This document shows, piece by piece, positions 36,836 through 47,440 of a stretch of DNA of 64,000 nt; position 1 is the stretch's first letter, and each line of letters starts with the position of its first letter. A model generated the notes under the pieces. The model was given only the letters and a program-made list of their open reading frames with translations, did not search any database and had not been told where the DNA came from. This DNA comes from Apolygus lucorum (lineage: Eukaryota; Arthropoda; Insecta; Hemiptera; Miridae): positions 31,619,873 through 31,683,872 of the forward strand of contig CM019172.2 in assembly GCA_009739505.2 (NCBI GenBank), written 5' to 3'. Position numbers and translations under genes: made by a program.

Positions 36836-37830
36836 AAACTCAAATTTGACGGTAACATTGGAAAAAGCGTTAAATTTCCCATCTCTCTCATAGAGAACCA
36901 AAGTTTTAAATTGGCAAAACCGGTGAAAAATGAACTTGAGTCCCTGCTTTTCAGCGTGTAAATGCTTGCCTGTAAGCCTAAAAGTTGACCAAAAAGTCGG
37001 AATTATTTCCAATATTTTTATTAGTGGAAAAAACCGCGCTTGAATGAGGAAAAAGTGCATTTTTTTTCCAACGAAAACGATGGTTTGACGGGAGTATTCG
37101 GGGGTCTCCTCCGGCGACGCTCTTCCTACCCTCCATCACGGAACACGGCTTTGCCATTGTTACCACCATCCAACATGAAGAAAAACATCGATCGTATTTC
37201 GGTCAGCTATAATTTGAACGGAGATTAGGCCTCTTTTGCGATGCACACTCGTGTTTCTGATTTATCGTACTTCCAACCTTTAAATTCTTGTAGGGAGCGA
37301 ACGGTTTGTCCTACAGAGCTCCGCGTGGTCTCAAAAAATTCTAAAAATTCTGTACTATCTTAAATTGAAGGAAAAACAATACCTTTATATCAAAATTTTT
37401 CGAGTTAGGGCATTTTTAAAATTCATTTTTGAACCCTTAGAACGAACCTACATCAACCAAAATCTTCGGGGCACAACTGGACCCCAAATCGAGCCTACAT
37501 ACCAAATTTCATCAAAATCGGTCAATGCTAAGTGGGGAAAGTGCCGCGTACGGACGACGGACGGCCAAATTTTTATTGAGTTTTGGATTCTACGTACCTT
37601 GAAATGTAAATTATCAAATTTTGAGGGGGAGTTAAAAAAAATTTTCTTGGTCAATTCCAAAGGTTCAATATTGAAAATAATGAACCAAAAAATCACGTTT
37701 TTTCTCATTCAAGCGCGGTTTTTTACACTAATAAAAATATTGGAAATAATTCTGACCATACTGTTGGAAAGCTGAGCTTTTGGGTAAACTTTTAGGCCTA
37801 CATGCAAGCATTTTCACGCTGGAGACACCA
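36836..37830. repeat. Rep-C foldback interrupted by Rep-A copy 7
   Basis: The left arm (about 36950-37067) and right arm (about 37693-37825) are reverse complements sharing 'ccaatatttttattagtg' and 'ccgcgcttgaatgag'. The right arm retains about 25 bp ('agctttccaacagtatggtc') lost from the left. The space between is occupied by Rep-A copy 7. Outer sequence 36836-36950 is further Rep-C. Confidence 0.75.
37140..37690 (+). mobile_element. Rep-A copy 7, 5'-truncated
   Basis: It starts at 'gaacacggctttgccattgt' and so lacks the 5' end and inner motif. The 3' end is complete but the hairpin arm reads 'ggttcaatattgaaaataatgaacc'. Confidence 0.85.
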
Positions 37831-38574
37831 GGTGTAATAACGATTGAAGAAAATGTATAATACATGAAACAAGATATAAGCAGGTCTTACATCTGAAATC
37901 GAATTAATGAGGGTTCCTCTCCGATACACAAACGTTTTTCACCCCTTGAAAAATCATCGCTGTTAATTAGACTCATTAAAATCGAGCGAAGGCAGGAAGG
38001 CGTAATGAAGCGGAATAATGGAACGGTTCGGATTATTGTGAGGGTTTCCCCGGGTCTCCCCCGCAGTTGCAGGTTGACCTGAATTCAGAACTGGAAATTG
38101 TAACGACAGAACAGCGAGAGCTCATTAATGCATAAATAGATTCTAGGTAATGTTCTTTCAGGGAGATACGAAAGCAAAACTCTTTTGCCACTTGATTAAG
38201 GGCGTAATTACGAATAAATTGTAAGCAATAATTGTTAAAATACCGTTCCACTTAGCTCAAGCATATTATTTCATAAATAACAATAAACAATACCAGTTGT
38301 ACTAATAATTAAGATTTGTAATGTTTGGTGTATTCTGTAATGAGAAAAACTTTTGGAGTGTAAAGTTTATTCATCACAAAACTTTGCTATTGAATTACTA
38401 AAATAGAACACGTTGCATTGCGGGATTCGAAAACGCGTTTACACCAGTGGGAGGGAGATCCTTCAAGGAGAAAACAGTGCATTCTGGTGGTGACAGGAGC
38501 ACCTACTAAGGATGAAAAATTATGAATAAAAGCAACTTGAAGATCTCCAAGCTCGAAATATACGCTGTTTTTCA
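37831..38574. other. unassigned DNA
   Basis: Nothing recognised. Frames of 60-72 codons only. Confidence 0.4.
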
Positions 38575-39788
38575 GTTTTTATTATTTTCAGTAATAAACC
38601 ATTGGGATCGAGCAAGAAAAAAAAAGTTTACCCCCCTCCCCCCAAAAATTGATGTTTTACGTTTCAAGGTACCTAGAATCCGAAAATATTTCTGGAACTC
38701 TGGACCGATTTAGTTGAAATTTGCTATATGGGCTCTATTTGGGGTCTGGTTGTGCCCCGAAGCTTTTGGTTGATGTCAGTCACTTCTAAGGGGTGAAAGT
38801 TAGGGGTTGAAATTTCGAACTACGGCACTCTTGAAAATTTCAACCCTTATTTTTCAACCCTTAGAAGTGACCTACATAGAGGTGTGTCAGTACAGCTGTA
38901 CCGGGACTGTGGAACCGAGTATCAACTTGAAACGGTTCCACGCGATGACCAAAAAGCCCTTACCGGTCCAGTTCCACGGACCGATACGATATCATGGAAT
39001 CGCTCTGGACTGGGAAGGGATCCTTCGGACCGGTAAGGATGGAACTTATCTCCATTTCAGTTCCAAGCTACGGGAAGCGCCCATGCCGATTCCACGGATC
39101 AATAAGATATCATCGAGAATGGCACTGGATTGGAAGGAATTTGGACCATTAAGGACCATTGGACCGGGAAGGGATCTTCTGGACTGGTTAGCATGGAAGT
39201 TGTCTCCAGTATTATTATTCTTATGTTATATTCTCAAACTGCAACGAAAAATTAGTCTTTCCTTGAATTGTTTGGTCACTATCATTTATAATAAATTGTC
39301 ACCTTTGTAATATTTGTTCGAATTTCATCCTTTTTATTGCAAGTTGAGATCATAAGCATGGAAGAAGGGAGATAGGGATTTGACTGTCTTCTTCGTCCAT
39401 ATCATAAGAATGGGATTTGACCACCCTCGGTAGGCAGTACCCGTAATGGAACTGTACCGGTAATTTGGAATGGTTACATCTTTGTCACTTTAACCGTTGG
39501 AACCGTTCCAGGAAAATACCAGGACCGACACACCCCTAGACTTACATCAACCAAAAGCTTCGCGGCACAACTAGACCCCAAATGGAGCCCATATACCAAA
39601 TTTGAACCAAATCGGTCCAGAGTTGCTATAAAAAAATGCCGCGTACGGCGGACGGACGGAAGATTTTTCAGAAAGATTTTCGGATTCTACGTACCTTGAA
39701 AACATCAAATTTTGAGGGGGGGGGGGGGGAGTTAAAATTTTTTTCTTGCTCGATTCCAAAGGTTCATTGTAGAAAATAATAAACCAAA
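38575..39788. mobile_element. Rep-A foldback (copy 8): two 3' halves head to head
   Basis: About 38575-38825 is a minus-strand Rep-A 3' half and about 38826-39788 is a plus-strand 3' half, so two hairpin-bearing 3' ends face outwards. The right half is split by a hAT-type element (38878-39539). The right 3' part includes a G-run at about 39715-39729. Confidence 0.8.
38878..39539. mobile_element. non-autonomous hAT-type element, about 660 bp
   Basis: The termini are AGAGGTGTGTC and GACACACCCCTAG. ACCTACAT (38870-38877) and ACTTACAT (39540-39547) form an 8-bp target duplication with one mismatch. The empty site is known from other Rep-A copies ('gacctacatcaacc'), which confirms one copy of this octamer before insertion. 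The inside has two diverged rounds of a 'gattccacggatc.ata.gatatcat' unit (about 38970-39056 and 39085-39205). There is no transposase; a 167-codon frame across it is chance. Confidence 0.75.
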
Positions 39789-40952
39789 TGAAGCAAACAC
39801 CAGCTTTCAGAAAACCAAACAATCAGATAAATGTAAATATGTACCGTATGTATGGGGTGACACATCTTAATATTTATCCGATTATTTTGTTTTTTCGAAA
39901 GCTGGCATTTGCTTCATTTTTTTCATTTAATACTACAAAATTTAACCTTTAATAATTATGGAGGCATCTCCATCAGCACATTTCAAAGGAGCCAGTGGAA
40001 CCCATTCCCAATTCGTTGACGTAGTAAACTATGTTGGGTCGATCAAGTTTGTGCTGATAATATTCATAATGACAACTTCCCGCATAATGAGGTGCTGAAC
40101 ACATGAGTGTTCAGCTTACATCGTAACGACAGGAATAAAATAGATATCTAAGTATAAATCTACCACATGTAGATTTATAGATGGTGTGGTATCTATAAAG
40201 ATACCACATGTAGTATCTACAGAAACTTTGCATCCGTGTGGCGCCCCCTAGGTGGCGGATCCGCGAACTATAACGATCGAGTAAACCTTCCATGGTGAAA
40301 CCTTGACACGGAAATTGGAGCCGTGAGAAATTTCATATTCATGTAGTGTCACGAAATTTCAATTTTTGAAATTCACGAACTTCAATCTGTCGTAGGAGGG
40401 AAATCAAGTCACTTTTAAGGGGAGAAATTCGCGAAAAGTTATTGTTCACGCGGGAATCTGCTTGATGGTTAGTTCTATGTTCTCCAGAAGAATGCGCCAA
40501 TGGGATGCAAAGTTTCTGTGGCAGACCTATAGAACTAATGTGAGAAAGGCTTTCAGTGTATGGTGAATCATATAAATTGCTCCGTTCGCTTTCTGGATAC
40601 GGCAATGACGGATTTGCGTTTCGCTGGATTTTCATTCTCCATTTTGAAACATGTAACGTCAAGAACGGTGTAGTCATGTTAGCTTGAAAATAGACGTTCG
40701 AACAGAGATGAACGTCTGGAACCGACTTCGAGTGTCATAAGGTCACGTATCTTGGGACTCAGAAGTGACACCTCTGTGTCGTGAAGGGTGCAAATTGGGA
40801 CTCCAATAACAGTTACGCCTACTTCCAGCGGATTCCGTAACTCGGGCAAAATATAAACCTGGTTTAGCCGTCTTCCTTATATGACAGCATATAAATCAAT
40901 CACAACGTAAGGTTATTTTTGTTGATTTTCATTACCTATTGCCACGTAATGT
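39789..40952. other. unassigned DNA
   Basis: The 112-codon frame at 40339-40677 (-) is unrecognised. Nothing else except the nested palindromes listed separately. Confidence 0.4.
40150..40220. repeat. nested short palindromes
   Basis: TAAATCTACCACATGTAGATTTA and then GGTATCTATAAAGATACC lie side by side, both built on 'accacatgtag'. They could form a double hairpin. Confidence 0.7.
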
Positions 40953-41640
40953 TTTTGGTTTATTATTTTCAATAATAAGCCTTTGGAATCGAGCAAGAAA
41001 AAAAAATTTTAACCCCCCCTCAAAATTTGATGTTTTACGTTTCAAGGTACGTAGAATACGAAAATCGAATAAAAAAATTTCCGTCCGTCCGCCGTACGCC
41101 GTACGCCGTACGCCGTACGCGGCACTTTTCTTAGCAACACTGGACCGATTTGGTTCAAATTTGGTATATGGGCTCCATTTGGGGTCTAGTTGTGCCGCGA
41201 AGCTTTTGGTTGATGTAGGTCACTTCTAAGGGGTGAAAATTAAGGGTTGAAATTTTCAAGAGTGCCCTAGCTCGAAAACTCTCGAAATAAAGGTATCGTT
41301 TTTTCACCAATTTTAAATAGTATTGAATTTTTAAAAATTTTTGAGACCACCCGGAGCTCTGTAGGACAAACCGTTCGGTCCCTACGAGTACTTGAAGGTT
41401 TTCCTTCGATAAAACAGAATCATGAGTGTGAATCGCAAAAGAGGTCCAATCTCCATTCAAATTTTATCGGACTAAAATGCGATCGCTGTTCATTTCTTCG
41501 ATTTGTATACAGTTTTGCCTTCTGCGTAACCAGTAATCAAATTTCCATACGAAGCTTTCTATTTTTCCAATCGAGTGTGAAGCGTTTAGTTCTTTCTAAT
41601 AAACTTGATTGTGAAGGTGTGAAGCCAGTATGGTGTGGTA
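40953..41640 (-). mobile_element. Rep-A copy 9, long 5' variant
   Basis: The 3' end, hairpin and a 7-bp array of at least four GTACGCC units (about 41090-41120) are intact. The 5' half has the long-variant insert ('ccagtaatcaaat', 'gagtgtgaagcgttta') and lacks a clear 5' terminus. Confidence 0.8.
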
Positions 41641-41682
41641 GGTAGTACCTAGCTGGTAGGTAAAAAAAATGTTGGTGGGTAA

Positions 41683-42429
41683 AAAACGCTGCAAATCATT
41701 GCTCAAAGGCTTCTTCACTCTTCAGATCACTGATCAGCTGAGTGAGCTCCGAAGCCATTTTCAATCCTATTGAATGGAAGTGTTCTTCCAGGCGTCTCCA
41801 GTATTCGAGGAGATCTTCTTCACTCCTCAGATCACTGATCAGCTGAGTGAGCTCCAAAGCCATTTTCAATTCTATCGAATGGAAGTGCTCTTCCAGGCGT
41901 CTCCAGCATTCGAGGAGATCTTCTTCACTCCTCAGATCACTGTTCAGCTGAGTGAGCTCCAAAGCCATTTTCAGTCCTATTGAATGGAAGTGCTCTTCCA
42001 GGCGTCTCCAGCATTCGAGGAGATCTTCTTCACTCCTCAGATCACCGATCAGCTGAGTGAGCTCCAAAGCCATTTTCAATCCTATTGAATGGAAGTGCTC
42101 TTCCAGGCGTCTCCAGCATTCGAGGAGATCTTCTTCACTCCTCAGATCTCTGATCAGCTGAGTGAGCTCCGAAGCCATTGCTCAAAGCACACTCAGCTGA
42201 TCAGTGATCTGAAGAGTGAAGAAGATCTTCTCGAATGCTGGAGACGCCTGGAAGAGCACTGATCAGCTGAGTGAGCTCCGAAGCCATTTTCAATCCTATT
42301 GAACGCAGGAAGCTGAAATTTGAGAGGGAAGGGCAAGGGAGAATACAGATGGTGGTAGGTGCTATTGATGGAGAACCAGTGATCTATACAGAAAATAATA
42401 AACCTTTGAGCAATGATTTGCAGCGTTTT
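41683..42429. mobile_element. Rep-A variant foldback carrying the 105-bp minisatellite
   Basis: AAAAAACGCTGCAAATCATT at 41681-41700 and its inverse at about 42406-42429 are Rep-A 5' ends facing outwards. The right half carries 'gatctatacagaaaataataaacctttgagcaatgatttgc', a variant 5' end shared with the copy at 53147. Between the ends lie the tandem repeats. The unit order flips within 42190-42306. Confidence 0.75.
41696..42178 (-). CDS. open 35-residue tandem repeat (105-bp minisatellite), function unknown
   Basis: 160 codons open on the minus strand, made of four full and one partial copy of a 35-residue unit beginning MALELTQLIS. Each unit contains DLRSEEDLLECWRRLEEHFH and ends SIGLK. The spacing of Leu/Ile and charged residues predicts amphipathic helices, perhaps a coiled coil. 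The period is 105 bp, a multiple of three, so the frame is kept through every copy. Differences between units (positions 3, 9-10, 21, 33) mostly change the amino acid, which argues against strong protein constraint. The frame sits inside a Rep-A variant; two more units occur at 53288-53515. I do not recognise the protein. It may be a minisatellite that happens to be open. Confidence 0.35.
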   Translation of the reverse strand: MASELTQLIRDLRSEEDLLECWRRLEEHFHSIGLKMALELTQLIGDLRSEEDLLECWRRLEEHFHSIGLKMALELTQLNSDLRSEEDLLECWRRLEEHFHSIELKMALELTQLISDLRSEEDLLEYWRRLEEHFHSIGLKMASELTQLISDLKSEEAFEQ

Positions 42430-42884
42430 TGATTTCTAATTTTTCATATTTAATTTGGGTTTAACATCAAGTTCCGCGCTAATTTGTTGATTTTTGTTTG
42501 CAAATTCGAATTCTGAATTTTACGTGCCCAAAAACGTAAAATATCGAGTTTTTGAGAAAAGTTGAAATTAATTAATTTTTTTGCTTCATTCCGAAGGGTC
42601 GTTATTTATTGACATAAAAAACCAAAACCAAGGAATATGGTGAATCGAGTGGTCTTAGCTCTTACTACAAGAGTTGTATAGGATTCTATGTACCACAATA
42701 ATAATAATCTCACTTTACAAAAACTACAATAGAAATTTTTCAGCTATAACAGCTGAAAATAATTGATAATAATACTAATAATAATAATAATTAATAATAA
42801 TAATAATAATTAATAATAATAATTATTATTATTGACAACACTTATTACTGGTTGCTAAGGATGGAAAACTGAATACAAATCCAA
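42430..42884. other. degenerate Rep-A 3' end and AAT microsatellite
   Basis: About 42470-42629 is a highly diverged Rep-A 3' end (plus strand, ending 'aaaaaccaaaacc'). About 42765-42835 is an AAT/ATT microsatellite. Nothing else. Confidence 0.5.
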
Positions 42885-43235
42885 GAAACGAACAAAGATT
42901 GCATTTTGGTCGGATAAAATGTAAAAGGAGATTAGGCCTCTTTTACAATTCACACTCTTGTTTCTGGTTTATCGTAAATCCAACCCTTATCAAAGAGAGC
43001 GAGCGGTTGGTCCTACAGAGCTCTGGCTGGTCTCACTCGATTCTAATAATTCAGTACTATTTTAAATTGCAAATAAACAATACCTTCGTATTGAACGTTT
43101 AGAAGTGCTACAACAACCGAAAGCCTCCTGGCAGTAGACGCCAAATGGAGCAAATCCTCCAAAAAATGGCAAAAGAGCGGCAAATGGCCCCAATTCCATC
43201 AACATCAGTGCATGCTAACTAAGAAAAGTGCCGAC
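42885..43235 (+). mobile_element. Rep-A copy, diverged middle part
   Basis: It keeps 'gagattaggcctctttt', 'cacactc.tgtttctg.tttatcgta' and 'gtcctacagagctc' but lacks both ends. It is one of the oldest copies. Confidence 0.7.
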
Positions 43236-43364
43236 GTCTTTTACAGTTTCGTATCAACCCCTTCCTTTCTGTCTCTCAATGCTCTTCTGATCCTTTATAA
43301 CATCTCTTTTCTAGTTTATTTTTTAGGTTCATTAACCCCAGGGGACTCCTCTTGAATAACGCTT

Positions 43365-43531
43365 TCAAAATTTCATCAAAATCGGTGCGCGTACGGCGGA
43401 CGGACGGCCAATTTTTCTATTTTCGGGTTCTACGTACCTTGAAACGTAAACCAAAAAATTTTGAGGTGGTGGTGATACAATTTTTTTTCTTGGCCGATCC
43501 AAAGGTTCATTTTTGAAAATAATAAACCAAA
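43365..43531 (+). mobile_element. Rep-A copy, 3' fragment
   Basis: It runs from 'aaatttcatcaaaatcggt' through a short GC array to the 3' hairpin region. Its 3' end faces that of the next copy, only 84 bp away. Confidence 0.8.
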
Positions 43532-43615
43532 TGAATAACCAAAATTGTTTACTTTTCCCCACTTAATCTTACCAAGGTATGTACTACAGTTCGCTTCAGC
43601 CCTACCATCGGTGCA

Positions 43616-44259
43616 TTTTGGTTTATTATTTTCAATAATGAACCTTTGGAATCGACCAAGAAAAAACATTTTTAACACCCCCTCAAAATTTGATGGTTTA
43701 CGTTTCAAGGTACGTGGAATCCAAAAATCGAATAAAAATTTGGCCGTCCGTCCGCCGTACGCCGTCCGCCGTACGCAGCACTTTTGCCACTTAGCATTGA
43801 CCGATTTTGATGAAATTTGGTATGTAGGCTCCATTTGGGGTCTAGTTGTGCCCCGAAGCTTTTGGTTGATGTAGGTCACTTCTAAGGGTTCCAAAATCAA
43901 TTTTGAAATTTTGAAAACGCCCTAACTCAAAAAATGTCGATATAAAGGTATTGTTTTTCCTTCAATTTAGGATTCTATAGAATTTTTAGAATTTTTTGAG
44001 ACCATGCGGAGCTCTGTAGGACAAACCGTTTGCTCCCTACGAAAATTTAAGTGTTCATATTGAAATATATACCAAAACACGAGTTTGAATCGCAAAAGAG
44101 GCCTAATCTCCGTTCAAATTAGAGCTGACCGAAATGCAATCGATGGTTGGTGATTTTGATTTTTTTTTTTTCCTTCATATTGGATGGTTGGTAATTTTGT
44201 AGACGAGTGATCTATATAGAAAAATAATAAACCATTGTGTAATAATTTGCAGCGTTTTG
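43616..44259 (-). mobile_element. Rep-A copy, full length
   Basis: Intact ends, a mixed 7-bp array at about 43740-43780 and an extra T-rich insertion near 44158-44173 shared with the copy at 59513-60201. It contributes most of a 156-codon minus frame (43430-43900) that I do not regard as a gene. Confidence 0.9.
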
Positions 44260-45054
44260 AAACTCTTGACGGACATTCGAGGCAGTTTAAATACTACAAA
44301 GTGCTCACCCAGGGGACATTGTTACAATGTTGTCGAGTATTCTTCCGCTGGTAGACGAAATCCAATTATTGCCACAAGAGTACCTACCCTAATGCTCGTT
44401 TACGCAATAATTTTCATCGTTGATTCATCAGACCCTCGGTTTTAACCCTTTTGGGCTCGACCGCCGCTAATAATAACCGGATTACTGCCGTAATCGAATG
44501 AGACACCCGAGAAAGGCGGTGGGTCTTCAAACCTCTTTTTCTCTCCCGAAATCCCCTTGTTTCGCTTTCGCTCGACGATACTTCGTAAATGGCTACCGAG
44601 TTGAACCGTGACATCGGTGTTATAATGGAGTCTAGGGAGGTTAAAGTCTTGATGGAGGGAACAACGTGTTTTGTGGCCACTCTGTAGGTAGCTTGTGATG
44701 TTGAATACCCCACAAAGGTGATGCGCGTGTCTCAAACTAATAAAACATAGTGATTTATGTCTTGAAAGCAGAGGCGGCCAGGGCTCAAAATCCACAGAAA
44801 TTGGATTTATTAATTACTGTAAATTTTTCTATATCATTTTCAGTTTAGCGCCCTTGACTTTGAATGCGATCAGAAGAAATACAAACGTTTTCTTTGTGAA
44901 AAGCTTTTTCTAAGTAAAGCATTTTGAAAACTAAAGTCTCTTTAGATAATTATATAATTTTTCGACTGATTTTTTTATCGCAAGGTGGCCGACATTTTGC
45001 TGCATCAACTACATTTTTAGGAACGATCTACGGAAATAGTGGTTTTGGTTTATT
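44260..45054. other. unassigned DNA
   Basis: Overlapping unrecognised frames (99 and 117 codons, minus strand) at 44414-44795. No family match. Confidence 0.35.
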
Positions 45055-45391
45055 GACATTTTCATGTCTTTCATAATATGAAATGTCTTTCCATATTATG
45101 GCACATAAAAAAAAAATCGTCACGAAATTTGATGCAACGATATTTGTTGCAACGATATTTGTTGCAACGATATTTGTCCCATGTCGCCACAATGATGATT
45201 ATGACCATCAGAAGTGAAGTTGTTAGGTAGGTAGGTAGGTAGGTAGACATTTTCATGTCTTTCATATGGCACATAAAAAAAAAAATCGTCACGAAATTTG
45301 ATGCAACGATATTTGTTGCAACGATATTTGTCCCAAGTCGCCACAATGATGATTATGACCATCAGAAGTGAAGTTGTTAGGTAGGTAGGTA
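45055..45391. repeat. tandem duplication with nested 15-bp repeats
   Basis: Copy 1 (45055-45244) and copy 2 (45245-45391) share 'gacattttcatgtctttcat', an A-run, 'tcgtcacgaaatttgatg' and the end 'gaagtgaagttgttaggtagg'. A 15-bp unit GCAACGATATTTGTT is present three times in copy 1 and twice in copy 2. Copy 1 also has a small added hairpin. The (GGTA)n end varies in length. Confidence 0.85.
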
Positions 45392-45411
45392 CTTTACAGT
45401 TTGATATTACC

Positions 45412-45600
45412 AGATCAGCTGAGTCGAAAATTGAGCTCCCAGATCAGCTGAGTCGAAAATCGAGCTCCCAGATCAGCTGAGTCGAAAATCGAGCTCCCAG
45501 ATCAGCTGAGTCGAAAATCGAGCTCCCAGATCAGCTGAGTCGAAAATCGAGCTCCCAGATCAGCTGAGTCGAAAATCGAGCTCCCTGATTAGCTGAGGCG
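45412..45600. repeat. 29-bp tandem minisatellite, six copies plus a partial
   Basis: Full units start at 45412, 45441, 45470, 45499, 45528 and 45557; a decayed one follows at 45586. The unit starts AGATCAGCTGAGTCGAAAAT and ends CGAGCTCCC. Copies are almost identical and contiguous without spacers. The blocks ATCAGCTGAGT and GAGCTCC also occur in the 105-bp minisatellite. Confidence 0.95.
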
Positions 45601-45726
45601 ATGTAGTTCATGTGTCGGGAGGGGAGGGGGGGGGGGCATGAAAATGTTTCAATGTGTTGCAGACTCGTATGCAAGCGTTTGATTTAAATTTTCGTATGAC
45701 GTCAACAATACTCCTCGATTTGATTT

Positions 45727-45821
45727 TGCTTCCGAGTCTACCAAGGTAACGGAAGCTTTGTTTTCACTTTTCAAGGACGAAAAAAAAAGTTCTCCAAAAT
45801 CAAAATTTCCACTCGCGTTTT
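45727..45821 (+). repeat. Rep-B 5' fragment fused to Rep-A
   Basis: It starts 'tgcttccgagtctaccaagg' and breaks off after 'ccactcgcgtttt', where a Rep-A 3' end takes over directly. Confidence 0.75.
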
Positions 45822-46045
45822 TTATTTTCAATACTGAACCATTGGAATCGACCAAGAAAAAAAAGTTTAACCCCCCTCAAAATTTAAGGTACGTAGAATC
45901 CAAAAATCGAATAAAAATATTGCCGTCCGTCCGTCGTACACGGCACTTTCCTCTATCACCGTGGACCGATTTTGATGAAATTTGGTGTAAGGGCTCCATT
46001 CACTTCTAAGGGTTGAAAACTAAGGGCAAAAATTTTGAAAATTTC
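45822..46045 (-). mobile_element. Rep-A copy, 3' half, diverged
   Basis: It has a hairpin remnant ('ttttcaatactgaacc'), a short GC array ('ccgtccgtccgtcgtac') and 'ccgattttgatgaaatttgg', then decays near 46040. Confidence 0.75.
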
Positions 46046-47099
46046 TATATTTAAAAAATAAATAATGAATGTTGTGACAATAAAGGGGCTAAAATTTTAA
46101 TAAAGTGGGGATGAACCCATAGTGTATGAACGAAAAGAAGATCTGACCCAGGTTAGTAGGTAGAGTATGAGAAAACAAACAATTGAACGTAAACGCTTTA
46201 TTAAGCCAAAATAAATTTGAACAAAAAAAACTCTTTATGATAAAGTCGATATTGGACTCAATGTTCAGGGAGGGACTTGCCACAGGTATAACCACAATAC
46301 TATAGTTGTTATAGGTACTAAAAAATGTCGATCGGCCGTCGACGAAATAAATAAAATGTAGCCCTAGACCCTTTGGGTAATTATAGTAGGTACTTAGCAG
46401 ATCTGATTCGGAATGGGAAGCACAGGATCCTCTGAAGCGGTAGGAGGTACGAAAGGAACAATGAAGTTGAGATTTTGTCCTCCGCTCCTACAGGTAGCAG
46501 CACACGACGGGATGTACTAATTTGCACTAAATTCATCCAAGAATTTGTTCGAGATTTAGATCATTCTATGGTTTTTCATGGAGAATAAATTTTTTAGAAA
46601 ACAAGTCTTCTTCAATAAATCCGATGGTAATAAAATGAAGCCATTTACGAGAAAGTGTTGCGGGCCATCTGGCGGAAGAACAGAACGGACAGCACCGAAA
46701 ACCGCGTTAAGAGCCGGCTGCCCAATCGGCCATGTTTTCTGCTCCCATGAGGAATCAACGTTACTTTCCCGACATCATAACTCCTCGAATTATGCACCGT
46801 TTTCCTAGATTTTTTTTATTCTTCAAGGTAGAGCAATCTCTAGCGATCGGCATTTCGACTTTGCAAGAAAAATGCCACTGAGAGCGTCAATCACCTTTCG
46901 AGGTGGAGGGTAGGGAGTTGCTCTGTTCAAGTGGTCATTTATTCTTTGGCTGATGAGAAATCGAGAATCCGACAAGGCGGATTTCTTTCTGAGGTCCCAA
47001 CCTTTATTTCAAGCGCCTGAACTTTAGAAACCGTCCAGTTTTAAAAAAGATGAACGTAGCGGGACTTTTGAATAAATGCACCGTACAATGTGACTACCC
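46046..47099. other. unassigned DNA
   Basis: A 76-codon frame at 46578-46808 is unrecognised. Nothing else. Confidence 0.4.
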
Positions 47100-47440
47100 A
47101 GAGCTCTGTAGGATCAACCATTCGCTCTCTATGAATATTTAAGGGTTGGTCTTACGATAAATTAGAAACACGAGTGTTTCTCTGTTCAAATGTTAGCTGA
47201 CCAAAACGCGATCGTTGTTCGTTCCATCGAGTTGTACTCAGTTTTGTGTCCTTAGCAGCCAGTAATCAAAATTCCTAATGAAAGCACCCACAACTCCCTA
47301 TTTCTTCGAATTGAGTGTGAAGCGTTTATTTTTCCAAATAAATTTGAGTATGAAGTAGGAGTGTTCACAGCTGTATTCTTTGCAGACGAGTGACCTATAT
47401 TATAAAATAATAAACCTTTGTGGAATAATATGTAGAGTTG
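47100..47440 (-). mobile_element. Rep-A copy, 5' half, long variant
   Basis: It runs from 'agctctgtaggatcaacc' to 'aataataaacctttgtgg', with the same insert type as the copy at 40953 ('ccagtaatcaaa', 'gagtgtgaagcgttta'). The 3' half is absent. Confidence 0.8.

Noticed and set aside
43430..43900. Recurrent frame in Rep-A copies (also 37365-37775, 59485-59789) reading like a shared protein
   Set aside because: The similarity follows from DNA homology of the repeat. Frames break at different places in each copy, start codons differ and the opposite strand is equally open in places.
45412..45600. Possible CRISPR array (29-bp repeats)
   Set aside because: Units are directly adjacent with no spacers, and the setting is eukaryotic; it is a minisatellite.
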